Shown: positions 8,828 to 17,972 of the stretch, in pieces
Numbering within the stretch: the first letter of the stretch is position 1
Layout: each line of letters begins with the position of its first letter
NCBI RefSeq assembly: GCF_000316685.1
Contig: NC_019680.1
Location: forward strand, 373,501 to 437,500
Origin: Synechococcus sp. PCC 6312
Lineage (GTDB): Bacteria; Cyanobacteriota; Cyanobacteriia; Thermosynechococcales; Thermosynechococcaceae
Reading direction: 5' to 3'
DNA length: 64,000 nucleotides
The notes under the pieces: generated by a model
Databases searched by the model: none
Told to the model about the DNA's origin: nothing
The model's input: the letters and a program-made list of their open reading frames with translations, nothing else
Program-made: the position numbers and the translations under genes

Positions 8828-10102
8828 ATGCCCCGTTTTCTCCATCTGGCCGATGTTCATCTGGGATTTGACAAGTACAACAATCCAGAGCGGACGTTAG
8901 ATTTTTTCTTTGCCTTTCAGGATGCGGTGATCCGTTATGGCCTGGAGGCACAGGTGGACTTTGTGGTGATCGCCGGGGATTTATTTGAGCAACGGCAAAT
9001 TCTTCCCGCCACCTTAAACCAGGCCCAAGTGGTTCTCAATCAACTCAAAGCAGCTAATATTCCCGTGCTGGCCATTGAGGGCAACCATGACTATCGCCCC
9101 TACGGCACAAAAACCAGTTGGCTGAAATATCTCTCGGATTTGGGATTACTCTATTTGCTGGAGCCAGACGAGAATGAAACCCTCCAGGCCTGGGATGAAT
9201 CGGCCAGAACCGGGGGGTATCTGGATCTGGCCTGCGGGGTGCGGGTGATTGGCTCCCGTTGGTATGGGGCGGCTGCGGTAACGGCCATCGAAACTTTAGC
9301 GGCCCAAATTCACCAACTTCCGTCCGGCCCCACGACTACAGTGATGTTGTTTCACCAAGGCCTGGAAGGACAAATCGCCCGTTATGCCGGAGCCTTACGC
9401 TATCAAGACCTGCTGCCCCTGAAAAATGCGGGTGTGGATTACTTGGCCCTTGGGCATATTCACCGCAACTATAGCTACGAGAATTGGATTTTCAATCCGG
9501 GTTCTGTAGAAGCTAACTCCATTGCAGAAAGCCAAGCTCAAACCCCACGGGGAGTTTATCTAGTTGAATTGAAGCGGGGCAAAATTAACGCCCAACTCCA
9601 ACGAGACTACCAGCAACGGCCCATCCTGCGGCTGCACTTGGAGGTCATGCCAGACCAACTGCCAAAGCAGATTGAAGCAGCAGCCCAAGCATTAGTTCTG
9701 TCCCACTCATCAGCAACGCCTGCGGCCATTGTCGAACTACGCATCACGGGTCAAATTGGCTTTGAGCGATCGGAACTCGATGTCCGTCAATTGCGAGATG
9801 AATTACACGCCAAGAGCCAAGCTTTAATTTTCCTACTCAAATATGATGTAACCATCACCACCTACGAAACCGCCTTTTACGGCCCAGAACTACCCAGTCG
9901 CTTGGAGATTGAACAGACTGTTTTTACGGATTTACTCGCTGCCCAGGCCCCCTATCGAGACGTGGCGACAACCTTGGCTAGCGGATTAGCCGATTTAAAA
10001 GCGCGGGTTTTGCAGCAGGATGCCCCCGAAGAGCAGTATGACTATGTTGCGGCTCTGCTAGCAGGGGTAGGCTTGCTTGGGGACACCGGGAGCACGTTCT
10101 AA
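8828..10102 (+). CDS. SbcD/Mre11-like metallophosphoesterase (DNA nuclease)
   Basis: A two-metal phosphoesterase related to SbcD/Mre11, expected to process DNA ends or hairpins. All phosphoesterase signature motifs are present in order: LADVHLGFD (residues 7-15), IAGDLFEQR, EGNHDYRP, and LALGHIHRN. The C-terminal part resembles the capping domain of SbcD homologues. No SbcC partner is found in this window. Length is 424 residues. tlyA begins three bases after its stop, so the two are translated from one message. Confidence 0.85.
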   Translation: MPRFLHLADVHLGFDKYNNPERTLDFFFAFQDAVIRYGLEAQVDFVVIAGDLFEQRQILPATLNQAQVVLNQLKAANIPVLAIEGNHDYRPYGTKTSWLKYLSDLGLLYLLEPDENETLQAWDESARTGGYLDLACGVRVIGSRWYGAAAVTAIETLAAQIHQLPSGPTTTVMLFHQGLEGQIARYAGALRYQDLLPLKNAGVDYLALGHIHRNYSYENWIFNPGSVEANSIAESQAQTPRGVYLVELKRGKINAQLQRDYQQRPILRLHLEVMPDQLPKQIEAAAQALVLSHSSATPAAIVELRITGQIGFERSELDVRQLRDELHAKSQALIFLLKYDVTITTYETAFYGPELPSRLEIEQTVFTDLLAAQAPYRDVATTLASGLADLKARVLQQDAPEEQYDYVAALLAGVGLLGDTGSTF

Positions 10103-10105
10103 ACT

Positions 10106-10939
10106 ATGGCTGCGGGTAAACCTCCTAAACAACGCTTAGACCTGCTGATTGTCCAGCGCCAACTGAGTCTAGACCCTAGCGGCCCCCTCTCCCGCCAACA
10201 GGCCCAGCGGCTGATCCAGGCCGGTCAGGTCAGCGTCAACCAGGAGATCATTGATAAGCCCAGTACCCTCATTTCTCCCCAAGCCGAGATTGAGATCAAG
10301 CAACGCCCACCCTATGTGTCTCGTGGCGGGGAAAAACTGGCCGGAGCCTTGAAAAAATTCCCCATTGCTGTAGCCGGGCGGATCTGTCTGGATGCTGGCA
10401 TTTCCACGGGGGGATTTAGTGATTGTCTGTTCCAGGCCGGGGCAAGTCGGATCTATGGGATTGATGTTGGCTACGGACAAGTAGATTGGGGACTCCGGCA
10501 AAACCCCCACCTCATTCTCAAAGAACGGACTAACATTCGTTATCTGATACCAAGTGATCTTTACAAACCTGATGATCCCCGGCCGGACTTGGCGGTTGCT
10601 GATGTCTCATTTATTTCCCTAACGAAGATCTTGCCCGCCCTTGTAAATCTGTTAATTGCCCCCAAAGAACTGCTACTGCTCGTCAAGCCCCAATTTGAGG
10701 TGGGTCGGGAACTGGTGGGTAAAAATGGCGTGGTCAAAGATGCCAAAGCCCAGGCCCAGGCGATTCAAAAAGTCCTAGAGGCGGCTGAACATCTCGGTTG
10801 GCTGCCCCAAGGCTTAACCCCTTCCCCGTTGCTGGGGCCGGCCGGTAATCGCGAATTTTTCCTGTGGTTAAATACATACGCTCCTCAGCATCCCCTCACC
10901 CTTGCCCAGATTCAAGAGATTTGTCACCAAAATTCTTAG
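10106..10939 (+). CDS. tlyA: TlyA-family rRNA methyltransferase (S4 + FtsJ-like)
   Basis: TlyA proteins methylate 2'-O-ribose positions of rRNA (16S and 23S in mycobacteria) and are often mislabelled hemolysins. An S4 RNA-binding domain (about 8-65, with RQQAQRLIQAGQVSVN) precedes an FtsJ/RrmJ-like methyltransferase domain with the SAM motif CLDAGISTGGFSDCLFQAG, the KxxD-type segment with ADVSFISL, and LVKPQFE. The 277-residue length is normal. It forms a tight pair with the upstream nuclease gene. Confidence 0.92.
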   Translation: MAAGKPPKQRLDLLIVQRQLSLDPSGPLSRQQAQRLIQAGQVSVNQEIIDKPSTLISPQAEIEIKQRPPYVSRGGEKLAGALKKFPIAVAGRICLDAGISTGGFSDCLFQAGASRIYGIDVGYGQVDWGLRQNPHLILKERTNIRYLIPSDLYKPDDPRPDLAVADVSFISLTKILPALVNLLIAPKELLLLVKPQFEVGRELVGKNGVVKDAKAQAQAIQKVLEAAEHLGWLPQGLTPSPLLGPAGNREFFLWLNTYAPQHPLTLAQIQEICHQNS

Positions 10940-10962
10940 GAGACCCAGATCAAAGTTGAACC

Positions 10963-11649
10963 TTATGCCGCTGCTGGCTTTTCCCAAACCACTGAATAAC
11001 GCCAAAACAAATGTTGTCTGACTTTTACTATCCTCAATGAGCTTATGTAAATTTGTTGTGCTTGCGAAATAGTAAGGTACTTGTCTGTGCAGAGATGCTC
11101 TTTCATTGCTGCTGTTGCTTCAGGTGATTGCCGGATATGACTATTCTTGAGTACCTGAAATAGCCAATTGAGAGGAACTGCAACAAAATCGCTTAACTGA
11201 TCTCGCCAACTTTCATGTTCTAACAAATCTAAGATTATCAATCTGCCACCCGGTTTCAAAACAGCTTTCAGATTAGGGAGTAACCTTTCAACTGGCAGAT
11301 GATGAAGGGTGGTAATAGATATAATCGCATCAAATTGTTCGGCTCCTGGCTCCCATTGCAAGACATCAGCAACTTGAAAATCAAGATTTGAAAACCGTCT
11401 TGAACGCTGCTGGGCAACCTGGATCATGTTCGGAGATAGGTCGATTGCAATAACCCTTTCAAAATGTTTTGCCAGAAGACGCGAAAATTCTCCTGTTCCA
11501 CAACCAATATCAAGCGCAACTTGACGTTGAGAGGGTAACTGCTTAAGGAGGAAACGGTGATAGTGATTATTGTGATCCCATCCCTCCTGATCATGCAGAG
11601 CAAGGCAATCGAAGTCATTCCGTATTTTCTGCGTCAGACTCTTGTCCAT
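10963..11649 (-). CDS. Class I SAM-dependent methyltransferase
   Basis: A 228-residue methyltransferase of the UbiE/Methyltransf_11 type. Motif I is VALDIGCGTGEFSRLLA (about 44-60), the ribose-binding acid is in VIAIDLSPNM, and the post-I motif reads FDAIISITTLHHLP. A short C-terminal extension after LKPGGRLIILDLLEHE is helical. The substrate is not clear from sequence. It is convergent with tlyA, 23 bases away, and stands alone on its strand. The A+T content is higher than its neighbours, so recent acquisition is possible. Confidence 0.85.
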   Translation of the reverse strand: MDKSLTQKIRNDFDCLALHDQEGWDHNNHYHRFLLKQLPSQRQVALDIGCGTGEFSRLLAKHFERVIAIDLSPNMIQVAQQRSRRFSNLDFQVADVLQWEPGAEQFDAIISITTLHHLPVERLLPNLKAVLKPGGRLIILDLLEHESWRDQLSDFVAVPLNWLFQVLKNSHIRQSPEATAAMKEHLCTDKYLTISQAQQIYISSLRIVKVRQHLFWRYSVVWEKPAAA

Positions 11650-11789
11650 GTTGATTCAATATTCGACATCTCAGGACTGAATGATAGCCCCGCTGATAGC
11701 CTCAATAGCATAATTTTGAACACCAGCAACTCAGGGGCAAAACTCTTCCCCGCCGAGGACGTGGGGCATAATAATACGAATCACGTTGC

Positions 11790-12581
11790 TTAGTACCCCG
11801 TAGCAGCCGGATCAACCAAGGTTGAGAAATTAACCCGCGTCACTTTCGTTGTCCAGGCCCCATCGGGATATAACCAGACCTGCCGAAATCCTGGCCCCAC
11901 TGGCTCCAAGCCAAAGTCTTGACTTGCTGGTAAAAACTGAATGCAGGTCGAAGGTGTACCAAGATAGGTGATCCCTTGTCGCTCCTGCTGAAACTCCTGA
12001 TGAATATGTCCAAACAGGACTAACTTTACTTGGGGAAAGGCCTCTAGGACTGCAAACAAATCTTCGGGGTTATCCAGACGACTGCCATCTAACCATTGGG
12101 AACCAACCCGGAAGGGAGGATGATGGAGGGCAACCAAGGTGGGTGAATTTGGCGACCTCTGGAGTTGCTGAGTTAAATTTGCTAGGGTTTCCTCGCTCAA
12201 GTGACCGTGAACATGGCCAGGTAGATGGGAACTCAATAAAATAAATTGCCAACCCCTGGCCTGGAATGCTTTGGTGGCATTGAAGGGGGGATGATTTAGT
12301 TCCCTCACCATCAACTCTGGCTGATCATGATTCCCCGGCAGCCAATAAATTGGAGTCGTTAAAGAGGCGGTCAAGGAGCGCAGATATTGATAGGTTTTAG
12401 CTTGGTGATCTTGGGCTAAATCCCCCGTCAGCATTAAAATCTCAGGCGAGGGATCTAGGGCCTGGACAGCTGTCAGTACCGATTGGAAAGAATCAGCCGT
12501 AACCAAGCCCAAAAGTTTTCCAGTGGGTTCGGCAAACAAATGGGTGTCAGTGACTTGCACCAGATGTAGGGCGCGAACCAT
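11790..12581 (-). CDS. CpdA-like metallophosphoesterase (probable 3',5'-cAMP phosphodiesterase)
   Basis: A 263-residue class III cyclic-nucleotide phosphodiesterase-like protein. The metal-binding motifs are VQVTDTHLF (N-terminus), LTGDLAQD, LPGNHDQP, VALHHPPF and LFGHIHQE, the spacing found in CpdA. Such enzymes break down cAMP, which cyanobacteria use for motility and light signalling, but other substrates are possible. It begins 13 bases after the FKBP stop on the same strand, so they likely form an operon. Confidence 0.82.
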   Translation of the reverse strand: MVRALHLVQVTDTHLFAEPTGKLLGLVTADSFQSVLTAVQALDPSPEILMLTGDLAQDHQAKTYQYLRSLTASLTTPIYWLPGNHDQPELMVRELNHPPFNATKAFQARGWQFILLSSHLPGHVHGHLSEETLANLTQQLQRSPNSPTLVALHHPPFRVGSQWLDGSRLDNPEDLFAVLEAFPQVKLVLFGHIHQEFQQERQGITYLGTPSTCIQFLPASQDFGLEPVGPGFRQVWLYPDGAWTTKVTRVNFSTLVDPAATGY

Positions 12582-12594
12582 CTCCAGTCCAGCC

Positions 12595-13146
12595 TCACTT
12601 GACCCCTAAGAGTTCCACATCAAACACCAAGGTAGAGTTTGCCGGAATGACCCCCCCCACAGCCCGAGAGCCATAGGCTAAGTTTGCTGGAATGATCAGT
12701 TCGCGGCGGCCCCCAACCCGCATGGTGCCGACCCCTTCATCCCAACCCTTAATTACTTGTCCCACGCCAATGGTGAACTGAAATGGCTGTCCCCGATCCC
12801 GTGAGCTATCAAAGGTTTTGCCATTGGTCAGGGTACCGGTATAGTCCACTACGACAACTTGCCCTTTCTTGGGTTCAACCCCTGTGCCGACTTTAATATC
12901 GCGATATTTCAAGCCTGAGGGTGTGGTCGTGTAATCAGCGTCAGAAGATTGAGTCATAGGTTGGGTGGGGAAAGAAGGAGCTTGGGCTAGGAGCGGAGTC
13001 GGATCGGTAGAGATGGTTGTACTGGTGGGTTGTCCCTGATCCAGGGGATTCGCATTAACTGGCCCCGTGGGTGTCACCAGTTGAGCAATCACAATAACTA
13101 GGGCACAAACAACGACGACCGCTAGACTGATTATAATATTTCGCAC
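12595..13146 (-). CDS. FKBP-type peptidyl-prolyl isomerase, exported or membrane-anchored
   Basis: The C-terminal 110 residues are an FKBP domain with GTGVEPKKGQVVVVDYTG, FDSSRDRGQPFQF, GVGQVIKGWDEGV and the terminal IPANSTLVFDVELLG block, so a folding catalyst. The first 25 residues are a hydrophobic segment after RNIIIS, acting as a signal anchor or lipid-free signal peptide, and a Ser/Thr/Pro-rich linker joins the two. The start is a GTG at 13146 preceded by GGGGAG eight bases upstream. The likely location is the thylakoid lumen or periplasm. Confidence 0.92.
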   Translation of the reverse strand: MRNIIISLAVVVVCALVIVIAQLVTPTGPVNANPLDQGQPTSTTISTDPTPLLAQAPSFPTQPMTQSSDADYTTTPSGLKYRDIKVGTGVEPKKGQVVVVDYTGTLTNGKTFDSSRDRGQPFQFTIGVGQVIKGWDEGVGTMRVGGRRELIIPANLAYGSRAVGGVIPANSTLVFDVELLGVK

Positions 13147-13212
13147 AGAAAACTCCCCGACAGTTTTGCAAATGATTCGATTGAATTGATCCTAGCCTGT
13201 CAATTGCTTCCC

Positions 13213-13536
13213 CTACTGCCACAAGCGATTTTCTAAATCCCGTAACCGTCGCTCTAAGCGATCAATCCGGCCCCGTAATTCATCCATTTCCGTTTGCTGG
13301 GGAACGCCTAATTCTTCCAAAAACTGCTGAAATTGCCGCTGCAAGCCCCCTTCAATCCCTGAGGCATCGGATTTGAGATGATTCACAATATCATCAATCA
13401 TGGCTTTGGCCTGGTCGGGTTTGAGACGGCCTTCCTGTACCCACTGATCGGTCATCCCCCGGACTTTTTCGGTAATGAGTGACGTTGTCCCGACCCCAAT
13501 TAGGAGGAGTTGCTGAAGTAAATTACTGTTGTCCAT
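13213..13536 (-). CDS. Phasin-like coiled-coil protein
   Basis: A 107-residue acidic protein with no named domain that I can fix. Residues 1-25 are mildly hydrophobic (LLQQLLLIGVGTTSLITEKV), the middle is helical with WVQEGRLKPDQAK, and the C-terminus is a heptad-patterned coiled coil (DELRGRIDRLERRLRDLENR). This layout resembles the phasin-superfamily proteins common in cyanobacteria. It lies just upstream of, and on the same strand as, the FKBP gene (66 bases apart). Function unknown. Confidence 0.7.
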   Translation of the reverse strand: MDNSNLLQQLLLIGVGTTSLITEKVRGMTDQWVQEGRLKPDQAKAMIDDIVNHLKSDASGIEGGLQRQFQQFLEELGVPQQTEMDELRGRIDRLERRLRDLENRLWQ

Positions 13537-13716
13537 TGCAGCTCGGCAAGGTAAATACCTCTATTGTGCCAGGAATATCTAGCTTAGGATGGGTCTTGAA
13601 CTTCAATGAGCTGGGGGCGTTCTGAGAATCTACAGGCCAGCTAGCCGGAGAGACGCATTCCATCCCTTAAACTAGAAAATACGGAAAACCCTCGTTTTAT
13701 CATCGGACGCACCGCT

Positions 13717-14802
13717 TTGACCTCGACGTTGACTTTACCCACAGCCCAGGCCTGGCAGGGATTAATCCACGCTTATCGGAGCTATTTGCCAGTTTCCGAC
13801 ACCACGCCAATTATTACCCTCCACGAAGGCAACACACCTCTGATTCCCGTACCTCGGATTGCTGCCACCATTGGCCGGGGGGTCAAAGTCTATGTCAAAT
13901 ACGATGGTCTTAATCCCACTGGCAGCTTCAAGGATCGGGGGATGACCATGGCCATTTCCAAAGCTAAGGAAGCAGGGGCCAAGGCGGTGATCTGTGCCAG
14001 TACAGGGAACACCTCTGCTGCTGCTGCTGCCTATGCCCGCCGGGGAGGGTTACGGGCCTATGTCCTCATTCCAGAAGGCTATGTAGCCCAAGGTAAACTA
14101 GCCCAGGCCCTACTCTATGGGGCGGAAGTCTTGGCGATTCAGGGGAACTTTGACCGGGCCTTAGAAATTGTCCGAGAAATGGCCGAAACCTACCCGATTA
14201 CCCTAGTCAATTCTGTCAATCCCTATCGTTTAGAAGGGCAAAAAACTGCCGCCTTTGAAGTGGTGGATGCTTTGGGGGATGCCCCGGATTGGCTCTGTAT
14301 CCCCATGGGGAATGCGGGAAATATTACGGCCTATTGGATGGGCTTTTGTCAATATCACGAGCAAAACAAAGGCACACGCTTACCGCGAATGATGGGCTTT
14401 CAAGCGGCGGGTTCGGCTCCCCTAGTGACCGGAGAAATTTGTCGACATCCCGAAACCATTGCTACGGCGATTCGGATTGGGAATCCAGCCAATTGGCAAC
14501 GGGCTTTAGCAGTGCGCGCCGCCAGTCAAGGGGACTTTCAGGCCGTGACCGATAGCGAGATTTTAGTGGCCTATCGCATGTTGGCAGGAGAAGAGGGAAT
14601 TTTCTGCGAACCGGCCAGTGCAGCTTCGGTGGCGGGACTCCTGAAAAATCAGGCCCAAATCCCTAGTGGAGCCACGATTGTTTGCGTCCTCACCGGTAAT
14701 GGCCTCAAGGATCCCGATACGGCTTTGCAACAAGAGACGACCCAGTTTCATCGTAATGTTGTCCCCGAATTGGCCAATGTTGCTGGAATTATGGGGTTTT
14801 AG
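13717..14802 (+). CDS. thrC: Threonine synthase
   Basis: ThrC is a PLP enzyme that makes threonine from O-phosphohomoserine. The cofactor lysine is Lys72 in [22 protein letters not shown] and the phosphate-binding [10 protein letters not shown] loops follow, and TGNGLKDP closes the family pattern. Start codon is TTG at 13717 (protein [15 protein letters not shown]); no in-frame ATG lies nearby upstream. Length 361 residues fits the type found in cyanobacteria. Its 3' end overlaps the convergent coiled-coil gene by 14 bases. Confidence 0.95.
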   Translation: MTSTLTLPTAQAWQGLIHAYRSYLPVSDTTPIITLHEGNTPLIPVPRIAATIGRGVKVYVKYDGLNPTGSFKDRGMTMAISKAKEAGAKAVICASTGNTSAAAAAYARRGGLRAYVLIPEGYVAQGKLAQALLYGAEVLAIQGNFDRALEIVREMAETYPITLVNSVNPYRLEGQKTAAFEVVDALGDAPDWLCIPMGNAGNITAYWMGFCQYHEQNKGTRLPRMMGFQAAGSAPLVTGEICRHPETIATAIRIGNPANWQRALAVRAASQGDFQAVTDSEILVAYRMLAGEEGIFCEPASAASVAGLLKNQAQIPSGATIVCVLTGNGLKDPDTALQQETTQFHRNVVPELANVAGIMGF

Positions 14803-15295
14803 GGGGTTGATTCCGTAAGCGGGTCAGGTTTTCAATCGCATCAGCGAGGGCATTAGTCAGGTTTTGCCGTGTTTTGGTGTGATTGGCTTGTTCTTCGGCG
14901 AGGGCGGCATTCAGTTGGGCGATTTGAGTCTGGGCCTGGGCGAGTTGTCTTTGTAGCTCGGTGACATCTGTGACTTGGCGGATTTCGGCGGGGATTGTCC
15001 GAGTCGTGTCTGGTTGGCTAGAAGGTGGTTCTGGGGGTTGGGAGGGATGACGGGAGACAGGGCTAGAAGACCTTTGGGCCTGGGACTCATACCGTTGTTG
15101 CCACTGGGCGGCTTGCTCCAATGCGGCCTGGAGTTGTTGGCGAATTTGTTGAACATCAGCAGGAAGGTCAGACACAAGAAAATTTTGGCTTTGGGTTAGG
15201 AGAACGGTAATCTGGGCGATTTTCAGGTCATCTTTGCCGGATATTAACCTATATTCTTCAGCTTGGGTAGCACTCCAGGGGATCATCTGCTGCAA
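14789..15295 (-). CDS. Hypothetical coiled-coil protein
   Basis: A 168-residue protein with no recognised domain. Residues 45-75 and 110-165 are rich in Gln, Ala, Glu and Leu and have heptad spacing ([21 protein letters not shown]), so at least two coiled-coil segments flank a Ser/Pro linker. The start is either a TTG at 15295 with GGAG five bases upstream, or an ATG at 15286. Convergent with thrC and overlapping it by 14 bases. Perhaps structural or a septum-associated factor, but this is speculation. Confidence 0.6.
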   Translation of the reverse strand: MQQMIPWSATQAEEYRLISGKDDLKIAQITVLLTQSQNFLVSDLPADVQQIRQQLQAALEQAAQWQQRYESQAQRSSSPVSRHPSQPPEPPSSQPDTTRTIPAEIRQVTDVTELQRQLAQAQTQIAQLNAALAEEQANHTKTRQNLTNALADAIENLTRLRNQPPKTP

Positions 15296-15423
15296 CGGTG
15301 CTCCAGGCCTGGGATCAACCTCTTCTAGATCATTTTTAACAAACCCCTTCCCTATTGTTTGAAAACCATGTTAGTTTGTAGAAGTTCAAATCAATCTTTA
15401 GTCCGTACAGGGAAATGGAGGTG

Positions 15424-15588
15424 ATGCCCATGTCAGATAGTAGTAAACAATTGGGTCATCGTTTTGGGGCTAATTGGCTGTAGGCCGGAGTTGTTCTTTG
15501 ACCCCATGTCGGAGTTCCTTCCGGCAGTCTGATCCAAACAATTGATGACCGCTAGACCGCCTCTGGAGTAACTTCTGGGGGCGGATAG
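15424..15588 (+). pseudogene. Possible decayed small gene, three in-frame stops
   Basis: A good ribosome site (GGAGGTGATG) precedes an ATG at 15424 and another at 15430. The first 19 codons are open (SDSSKQLGHRFGANWL) and after a TAG the same frame continues AGVVL, TGA, PHVGVPSGSLIQTIDDR, TAG, and ends at another TAG. The amino acid composition after the first stop looks protein-like. It could also be an 18-residue small protein followed by unrelated DNA. No homologue comes to mind. Confidence 0.3.
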
Positions 15589-15637
15589 TTTTTGGGAGGA
15601 ATTAACAGACATTGATAGCCTTATGGATCTCAGCAGG

Positions 15638-15754
15638 TATAGTCCTTTCGCTTAGAAATGAAACACGAAAATGCTTGAAACCCTTACGAGTCCTACCCTT
15701 GTTGGCATAGCCTCCCGGAGGGATAATGTCTCACTTTTGGCAGAAATGACTATA
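15638..15754. mobile_element. MITE-like inverted-repeat element
   Basis: The left end TATAGTCCTTTCGCTTAGAAATGA and the reverse complement of the right end TATAGTCATTTC match in 11 of the first 12 bases, with weaker similarity further in. The element spans about 117 bases, carries no gene, and both ends begin with TA, as expected for IS630/Tc1-mariner-type insertion. Only one copy is found in this window. The element is inferred from the ends, not from a family match. Confidence 0.45.
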
Positions 15755-15823
15755 AATTTTGGCCTGGACAAGGATTATGGCAAGGTTCTACAAAATTGAG
15801 ATGAAGGCACCCCCAGATGGACA

Positions 15824-16162
15824 CTAGCCCAGTTCATCCAAATACCCTTGAACATCCTCTAGCATTCGGGTCAGTTCGGCCTCAGTGGTTAGACGCATCC
15901 GGTCGTCACGAACGGTGATCAACACCTTGGCGGCAAAGGGGGTGGGCCAAATGTTCGGGTTGCAAAAGACTTCTAAGAAAATCTCGCCAGTATATTGGTA
16001 TTCCAAGACAGGCCAGGGTTTTTGGGTGCCGGGTTTAGCACTGGCGGCCTGTTTGAGATGGTGGACAAGTTCCCGTAAAGCCTCTTGTAAGTCTTGGGCG
16101 GCCTGGGGAGTAAAGCTAAAACTGACGGCTCCTTCAATTAAGTTCAAGCGCATTGGGGCCAT
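15824..16162 (-). CDS. Conserved hypothetical protein, cyanobacterial
   Basis: A 112-residue protein with no named domain. It has the acidic, helix-rich pattern of small cytosolic proteins: a helix AAQDLQEALRELVHHLKQA, a beta-like middle (PVLEYQYTGEIFLEVF), and a C-terminal helix with LTRMLEDVQGYLDELG. The start at the ATG at 16162 is supported by AAAGGA six bases upstream. No adjacent gene on the same strand within 500 bases, so it is probably monocistronic. Function unknown. Confidence 0.65.
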   Translation of the reverse strand: MAPMRLNLIEGAVSFSFTPQAAQDLQEALRELVHHLKQAASAKPGTQKPWPVLEYQYTGEIFLEVFCNPNIWPTPFAAKVLITVRDDRMRLTTEAELTRMLEDVQGYLDELG

Positions 16163-16406
16163 AGGATTCCTTTGAAGTCATCTACTTTTGATTTTTCAGA
16201 CTGTTTTTAGTCTGCCTTGATTTGGGGAGTGGGCGCGGAAACCGTTGCAAAACTTGGAATTGTAAACTTTGTTACCCGAAAATTTGCAAATTGTAAGGAT
16301 TTCTTTTCTCCTGTAAATCGCCTCTCCTAGACTTGGGATTACGCCTCGGTAAAGGTGTGGTTAAGTCTTGCGTTCCATTGCAGTTTGAGTTTGGGAGTGT
16401 GACCGT

Positions 16407-16763
16407 ATGCAGGCCTGGCATCATCTAATTTTGGGAGTTTCGGCTCTAGCCTCAGTGATTGGATTGGTGATTTTAGTGCGCACTGAAGCCACTCCAAGCG
16501 TAATGAAGTTGGTTGGACAAGGGGCAGAATTAGATGAGTTTACGGCTCACAGTGAAACCCTGCTACGGATGATTTTTGTCTATTGGCTGCTGTTTTGTAT
16601 TAGCTCTACCTTACAAAAACTGACCTGTTTGGCCGGAACAGACCTCCAGGCCATGTGTCAAATTACCCAAGTCATCACCTATTTGCTCACCTTTTCATCC
16701 CTGTTGTGCTATCCGATGCATCTATTCCAGGCCCGCCAGACCCGGCAACAGGTTAAATCCTGA
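16407..16763 (+). CDS. Small integral membrane protein
   Basis: A 118-residue protein with about three hydrophobic segments (near 6-24, 54-72 and 86-104) separated by short polar loops, so an inner or thylakoid membrane protein. The start is an ATG at 16407 with GGGAG nine bases upstream. The C-terminus is Gln/Arg-rich and cytosolic by the positive-inside rule. No homologue or function is recognised. trpD follows on the same strand after 180 bases. Confidence 0.6.
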   Translation: MQAWHHLILGVSALASVIGLVILVRTEATPSVMKLVGQGAELDEFTAHSETLLRMIFVYWLLFCISSTLQKLTCLAGTDLQAMCQITQVITYLLTFSSLLCYPMHLFQARQTRQQVKS

Positions 16764-16943
16764 GGTTCTGAGTCTAGATTTCTCCCGATTGCTAAGGGCA
16801 CAAGCCTAAAACCCAGCGCGGATTTAGCCCATCTTGAGCGACTCTTCTGGAATGAATTGCCTTTCAGACAACTGAGGTCGGGTGATAGTGTTTTGGGGGT
16901 AAAGGGATAACATTAAACTTGTTTCTCCTTCAGTCTGATACCT

Positions 16944-17972
16944 ATGATTGACGCGACCGCACTCTTACGGCAACTCCTTGCAGGTAAATCCCTCAGCCGT
17001 AGCCAAGCCAAAGATCTGATGCAGGGGTGGTTAGAGTCTGTCATTCCACCGGTATTGTCGGGGGCAATTTTAGCTGCGATCCAGGCCAAGGGTGTGAGAG
17101 CCGATGAGCTGGCAGGGATGGCGGAAACTCTCCTAGAACAGTCACCGGGCCAGGCCTGGGATTTGGGTGTGCCCCTCGTGGATACTTGTGGGACAGGGGG
17201 AGATGGCAGTGGGACGTTCAATATTTCTACGGCAGTGGCGTTTGTGGTGGCGGCGGCAGGGGTTAAGGTGGCCAAACATGGGAATCGCTCTATTTCCAGT
17301 CGGGTTGGTTCAGCAGATGTTTTGGAGGCCTTGGGCATTAATCTCCAAACCGATACGGCCCGGGTCAAAGCCGCCCTAAACGAGGTGGGAATTACCTTTC
17401 TATTTGCACCGGGTTGGCATCCAGCTATGAAGGCCGTGGCGGAAATTCGCAAAACTTTGGGGGTGAGAACTGTGTTTAACCTCCTCGGCCCTTTGGTGAA
17501 TCCCTTTCGACCCACAGGCCAGGTGATTGGAGTGTACAGTCCCGCCTATTTAGAACCCATGGCCACCGCCTTACAGCAATTGGGAACCCGCCGGGCGATT
17601 GTCCTCCATGGGCGCGAGGGAGTCGATGAGGCCGGGCTAGGAGAACCTACAGATTTGGCAGTGATCAACCCCACAACCCAAGCCATTGAAACTCAGGTAC
17701 TAGAACCAGAAGCCCTGGGTTTAACGCCGGCATCAATTACTGCAATTCATGGAGGAAGCTTAACGGAAAACGTCACGATTCTCACTCAAGTCCTTCAAGG
17801 CAAAGGCACCCAAGCGCAAATGGATGTTGTGGCCTTGAACGCGGGCCTGGTGTTGCAAGTGGGGGAAGCGGTGGGAGATTTACCCGCGGGCATTAGGTTG
17901 GCTCAAGCAGTATTGGCCAGTGGCGAGGCCTGGGATAAACTCACAACCTTGGTTAAGTTCACCCAGAGCTAG
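16944..17972 (+). CDS. trpD: Anthranilate phosphoribosyltransferase
   Basis: TrpD adds phosphoribose from PRPP to anthranilate in tryptophan synthesis. Markers are [18 protein letters not shown] (PRPP loop, about 78-95), [21 protein letters not shown], and the [11 protein letters not shown] block. Length 342 residues is typical. Start is the ATG at 16944. No other trp genes are in this window, in keeping with scattered trp genes in cyanobacteria. Its last 14 bases overlap the convergent Uma2 gene. Confidence 0.95.
   Translation: MIDATALLRQLLAGKSLSRSQAKDLMQGWLESVIPPVLSGAILAAIQAKGVRADELAGMAETLLEQSPGQAWDLGVPLVDTCGTGGDGSGTFNISTAVAFVVAAAGVKVAKHGNRSISSRVGSADVLEALGINLQTDTARVKAALNEVGITFLFAPGWHPAMKAVAEIRKTLGVRTVFNLLGPLVNPFRPTGQVIGVYSPAYLEPMATALQQLGTRRAIVLHGREGVDEAGLGEPTDLAVINPTTQAIETQVLEPEALGLTPASITAIHGGSLTENVTILTQVLQGKGTQAQMDVVALNAGLVLQVGEAVGDLPAGIRLAQAVLASGEAWDKLTTLVKFTQS

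Larger units (their letters stand above)
15296..15823. other. Gene-poor spacer with decayed reading frame and MITE-like element
   Basis: A 528-base stretch with no intact gene. It contains a short reading frame with three internal stops (15424-15588) and a 117-base inverted-repeat element (15638-15754), both listed separately. The rest I cannot assign. Confidence 0.6.

Noticed and set aside
11557-11793. 78-codon plus-strand frame overlapping the methyltransferase start
   Set aside because: It overlaps a recognised gene on the other strand and lacks protein-like conservation, though the spacer part is odd.
16197-16214. Hairpin CAGACT-GTTTTT-AGTCTG as terminator
   Set aside because: The stem has only six pairs, the T run is in the loop, and it lies upstream of genes rather than downstream.
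16913-17515. 200-codon minus-strand frame opposite trpD
   Set aside because: trpD is certain by motifs; this frame has no homologue pattern and high Ser/Thr/Arg content.
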